Shown: one piece after another, positions 6,502 through 9,270 of the stretch
Layout: each line of letters starts with the position of its first letter
Numbering within the stretch: position 1 is the stretch's first letter
Origin: Rhodospirillales bacterium
GTDB taxonomy: Bacteria; Pseudomonadota; Alphaproteobacteria; Rhodospirillales; Defluviicoccaceae
Assembly: GCA_026125865.1 (NCBI GenBank)
Contig: JAHCKI010000073.1
Location: forward strand, 1-9,270
Direction: 5' to 3'
DNA length: 9,270 bases
Program-made: the position numbers and the translations under genes
The notes under the pieces: model-generated
Databases searched by the model: none
Told to the model about the DNA's origin: nothing
What the model saw: only the letters and a program-made list of their open reading frames with translations

Positions 6502-7065
6502 TTATCCGCGCCAGGAACGTACCGGCCCGACGTCGACGTGGACGAATCCCGATCGTGGATAGTAGCCGACACCGCCACCTTTCAGGTTCTTGGCTAGGCC
6601 GGCGATCTGTTCGGTGCTGTATCCGGGAATCTTGATATCCACCGCCATACCGGCGATGTGGAAACTGTTTTTAGCGACGCCGCGTTTTTGGCGTCGTAGC
6701 AAGGCGTTGGTTTGGGGCGAGCGATAACCGGACACCACGCTGATGGGGGTCGATGTCCCCAGCCGCTTGTGCAGTGTATACAGTAAGTCCAGGAGCCGAA
6801 CTTTCATTGGCGCTGTTTCACCGGTCCGGTGATCGCGCAAAATGTGGTTGATCCGCCGCAACGACTCCGGGATGTACCGTCCCCCCTCCCAATATACGAC
6901 ATCAAGGGATTCGGACGTTCGCATGTCTCGCAGGAACACGCTTCGGTGCGGTACACCGCGCGTTGCCGCCAGCGTCGTGATAGGAGACAAGCTGACCAAC
7001 GCACCAGCGCCGATACCAAGTAAATGCCTTCGTGAAATCAACAGATCATTACCGCTCGGCAACAC
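6502..7065 (-). CDS. DUF882/MepK-like murein endopeptidase with Tat signal
   Basis: The C-terminal half carries the zinc-peptidase signature of the M15A/YcbK family: SGYRSPQTN, then SFHIAGMAVDI and FVHVDVGPVRSW. Counted from the longest frame at 7098, the metal ligands would be His147, Asp154 and His187. Members such as E. coli MepK cut peptidoglycan cross-links, notably the 3-3 bonds made by L,D-transpeptidases, which fits the transpeptidase gene just upstream. The N-terminus has a twin-arginine signal, SRRHLLGIGAGALVSL, and an Ala-rich cleavage region, so export to the periplasm by Tat is expected. I chose the GTG at 7065 because AGGAAGGAG (7083-7075) stands nine bases ahead of it. Earlier starts (ATG 7086, GTG 7098) lack a good ribosome site. 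The length is then 187 residues. It is convergent with the AEC gene. Confidence 0.9.
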   Translation of the reverse strand: MLPSGNDLLISRRHLLGIGAGALVSLSPITTLAATRGVPHRSVFLRDMRTSESLDVVYWEGGRYIPESLRRINHILRDHRTGETAPMKVRLLDLLYTLHKRLGTSTPISVVSGYRSPQTNALLRRQKRGVAKNSFHIAGMAVDIKIPGYSTEQIAGLAKNLKGGGVGYYPRSGFVHVDVGPVRSWRG

Positions 7066-7074
7066 TTCAGAAAA

Positions 7075-7083
7075 CTCCTTCCT
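7075..7083 (-). promoter_or_regulatory. Ribosome binding site AGGAAGGAG deciding the MepK-like start
   Basis: This near-ideal Shine-Dalgarno sequence lies nine bases before GTG 7065. It would be inside the coding region if the ATG at 7086 were used, which argues for the shorter protein. Confidence 0.65.
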
Positions 7084-7208
7084 CATTCCAGTACCCACCG
7101 GAAACCATATCGATCAATGCCAATTTGTTTTTGTTTCAATGATCTGACATCCTGTCTCGCACAACGGTTTCGCCTTATAAAATCTACGTAATTATCACCA
7201 AGAAACTG

Positions 7209-8837
7209 TTAATGGCTTTCCCCGAACAGAGCATTGGCCAGTTTTCGGTCACGGCCATAGATGTCGCGCCGAAACTGGATTGCGCCGTCCTCGCCGGCCC
7301 AAGCGGTCAAATAGATCAAATGCAATGGCACCTTCGTCTTGAGACTGACGGACCGCGTTTCACCACTTTCGATCACGGTCTTTATTCTTTTCGAGTTCCA
7401 CCCCGGGTTGTTTTTCAGCAGCCGTTCGGCCAACTCGAACGGTTTCTCAAGCCGGATACAACCGGAACTAAACGTTCGGACGCTTCTTCGGAACAGGGAT
7501 CGTGACGGTGTATCATGCATATAAACGGCGTGTTCGTTCGGAAACATGAATTTTATGCGACCAAGTGCGTTCTTCGGGCCTGGGTCCTGGCGCAACCGAT
7601 ACGGAAAGGAGCTTTTCGTCAACGACCACCAATCGACCATCCATGGATCGACCTCGGTTCCATCCTGCCACCCGTCATAAACATGAATACCCCGGTCGAC
7701 GAGATAGAACGGGTCGTCTTGGACTTTGGGTAAGATATCCTTGACGGCGATGCTGTGGGGTACGTTCCAATAGGGATTGAACACGAGATAGCTGACGCGG
7801 CTGCTTATGTCGGGTGTTTGCCGGTACGGCTTGCCGACAACCACACGCATATTGAGGGCGACGGCGCCATCTTCCACCAGCCTGAGTTCGAAGCCCGCCA
7901 TGTTGACGAGAACGTGCGGATCGCCCAGGTTGTCGGGCATTCGACGCCAGCGCTCCATGTTGACGACGATTTGGCGTACACGCTCGCTTGCCGAAACGCG
8001 TAACGCTTCCAGCGTCCGCTTGCCGACGACACCGTCGGTGTCGAGTCCGTGTCTGTCCTGAAAGACCTTCACGGCGGCTTCCAACGCGGGATCAAAATGG
8101 TCCGGACGGGAAGGGGCGGCGTCATCCAGTTCGCCGGATTTCCGCAACCTTGCGCGCAGGGCGCCAATCCTGGGATCGGTCACGCCCGGTTCCAGCTTGG
8201 GGCCGTCCGGCACGTCCGGCCAGCCGCCGCTGGCCTCAAGGGCGCGATAGGTATGCAGCGCGTCGCGAAGACCGCGGTAGACGACGTGATCCGGCGCCAA
8301 CTCGACGAGATACGCAGATAGATCCGGTGTCGCCGCGGCACTTTCGAGCGCCACGGACGCATCGACGGTTTTTCGGGACGCCGCCCATTGGGGATCAACC
8401 GAATTTGGCAACGAGCGCCCGCTCTTCAGGTCCGTTACATAGCGGACAAGCGTGGCGCTGAGGAGAACTTCCCTGTCCGCCTCCTCATTGGCCGTCGCCG
8501 TCGCGTTCGGCGATGTAAGCGCCGAAACGGTGTAGTCAACGGGGTCGAGGCCCTCGCTCGCGGCATTCTCGAATACGGCGATGGCATCCTTGGCCCGATT
8601 GTTCAAGCCCGCCTGGCCAACCCAGAGGGGAACATGATCTCGCTGCTCATAAAAAGCTCTAACAGGAGCAGCCGGGGTACGCCGTCCATTGACCACGATG
8701 GAGTCACCGACACTCTCCAGATGTTGCCGCAAGGCGTGCTGAAAACCCGCCATGCGGTCCGCACCGGCGGGATTGGACCAAAGGGGCGCAATGACAGTCA
8801 AGCAGAGCGCGATATAGCGAAACTTTTTTGCGACCAT
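7209..8837 (-). CDS. L,D-transpeptidase, LdtD/YcbB-like
   Basis: The 542-residue product starts with a Sec-type signal peptide (basic KK, hydrophobic core 8-20, cleavage near Ala26). Next comes a helical scaffold region (about 30-210) with AFYEQRDHVPLWV, typical of YcbB-type enzymes. A peptidoglycan-binding domain follows at about 245-285 (AVKVFQDRHGLDTDGVVGKRT), then a YkuD catalytic domain at about 308-475. The catalytic motif is HDTPSR (His441) with SSGCIRL (nucleophile Cys460); Ser-Ser-Gly-Cys instead of Ser-His-Gly-Cys is also seen in E. coli LdtD. These periplasmic enzymes form 3-3 cross-links between meso-diaminopimelate residues and can attach lipoproteins. The start at ATG 8837 has only a weak AAAGA nearby, so its exact position is less sure. 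The MepK-like gene lies about 140 bases downstream on the same strand, possibly cotranscribed: a maker and a cutter of the same bond. Confidence 0.93.
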   Translation of the reverse strand: MVAKKFRYIALCLTVIAPLWSNPAGADRMAGFQHALRQHLESVGDSIVVNGRRTPAAPVRAFYEQRDHVPLWVGQAGLNNRAKDAIAVFENAASEGLDPVDYTVSALTSPNATATANEEADREVLLSATLVRYVTDLKSGRSLPNSVDPQWAASRKTVDASVALESAAATPDLSAYLVELAPDHVVYRGLRDALHTYRALEASGGWPDVPDGPKLEPGVTDPRIGALRARLRKSGELDDAAPSRPDHFDPALEAAVKVFQDRHGLDTDGVVGKRTLEALRVSASERVRQIVVNMERWRRMPDNLGDPHVLVNMAGFELRLVEDGAVALNMRVVVGKPYRQTPDISSRVSYLVFNPYWNVPHSIAVKDILPKVQDDPFYLVDRGIHVYDGWQDGTEVDPWMVDWWSLTKSSFPYRLRQDPGPKNALGRIKFMFPNEHAVYMHDTPSRSLFRRSVRTFSSGCIRLEKPFELAERLLKNNPGWNSKRIKTVIESGETRSVSLKTKVPLHLIYLTAWAGEDGAIQFRRDIYGRDRKLANALFGESH

Positions 8838-9270
8838 TCTTTAAGACGCGCTTCTCTCGCCTTCACTAACCCAATTGGGCCAGCGATCCACATCTATATT
8901 TTGGCTAGCAATTCGGAGGGTTTGATGCCAGCGGAATTTAGCGTCCCATGTCGCGTATGGGAACCCCATTCACTCCAATAAACGTTTTTGCCAAGAAGCC
9001 GACTATGGGCACGCCATATATACCGTTTAAATTCAAGGTATTCCACCATATGTTCCCTCGTTCGGGGCATTTCCGGTGGTGTCCCCGATCGTTGCGACAG
9101 GCACCGCCGCGGCCGCACCGAAACCGCCGGCAACGGCACAACCGAAGATGCTTCTTCGTGGGAATCACAAGCCAATTCCTACCATGGCGCCCAACAACGT
9201 CTAGTAACAAAACGTGAACATACCAACCGCTCGACGCCGGTGGCCGCAACAAAATGCCGCCAACGGTACG
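8838..9270. other. Gene-poor region upstream of the L,D-transpeptidase
   Basis: No frame here gives a recognisable protein. Open frames at 8894-9175 and 8938-9252 on the minus strand and 8948-9217 on the plus strand overlap each other, have no good ribosome site and read as Arg/Cys/Pro-rich shadow sequence. Small palindromes are present: CCCAATTGGG at 8870-8879, about 33 bases before the transpeptidase start, and TCCCAT-N7-ATGGGA at 8944-8962. The A+T-rich stretch at about 9014-9038 contains TATATA and could hold the transpeptidase promoter, but I found no convincing -35 partner. One minus frame stays open to the right edge, so the tail of a neighbouring gene cannot be ruled out. Confidence 0.5.

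Noticed and set aside
5348..6562. 404-residue plus-strand open frame
   Set aside because: It is a shifted-frame shadow of the AEC transporter, very rich in Arg, Pro and Gly, crossing the ends of three real genes.
8956..9030. Imperfect direct repeat starting TATGGG at 8956 and 9004
   Set aside because: Only about 15 of 21 bases agree and the similarity does not extend; chance is likely.
8894..9252. Three overlapping small open frames near the right edge
   Set aside because: The composition is atypical, no domain is recognised, and there is no convincing start; possible only as a fragment of an unseen neighbour.

Overview
The window looks like chromosome of a free-living alphaproteobacterium. 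The evidence is the GC-rich coding sequence, a divergent gatCA/ruvX arrangement, a twin-arginine-exported DUF882-type peptidase beside an LdtD/YcbB-like L,D-transpeptidase, and a PHA-synthase-type gene behind a TGC-N3-GCA palindrome of the kind bound by PhaR. Order or genus cannot be fixed from the sequence; Rhodospirillales-like is only a guess.

Layout. Bases 1-508 (minus) hold the N-terminal part of a membrane sugar-phosphate transferase of the exopolysaccharide type, running off the left edge. It most resembles the EpsB-like enzymes of exosortase/PEP-CTERM loci. Bases 509-1389 hold no convincing gene but are rich in short repeats and palindromes: a TTACTC array, ACCGGT palindromes, a TGC-N3-GCA palindrome over a predicted -35 box, and an 18-base perfect inverted repeat. 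Bases 1390-2877 (plus) encode a PhaC-like alpha/beta hydrolase, followed by a long hairpin and a clear intrinsic terminator. Convergent to it, 4838-3076 (minus) encodes gatC and gatA with a one-base stop/start overlap. Divergent from gatC is ruvX (4987-5493), translationally coupled to an AEC-family permease (5490-6407). Convergent to that come two cell-wall genes on the minus strand: an L,D-transpeptidase (8837-7209) and then a MepK-like murein endopeptidase (7065-6502). Bases 8838-9270 show no supportable gene.

Functionally this is mostly housekeeping: tRNA-dependent amidation, a YqgF/RuvX nuclease, peptidoglycan cross-link making and breaking, and probable carbon storage, next to what may be the edge of an envelope-polysaccharide locus. 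I saw no mobile element, CRISPR array, tRNA or rRNA gene, and no complete undescribed system. The most rewarding parts are the regulatory-looking upstream region of the PhaC-like gene, the divergence of that protein itself, and the truncated sugar transferase at the left edge.
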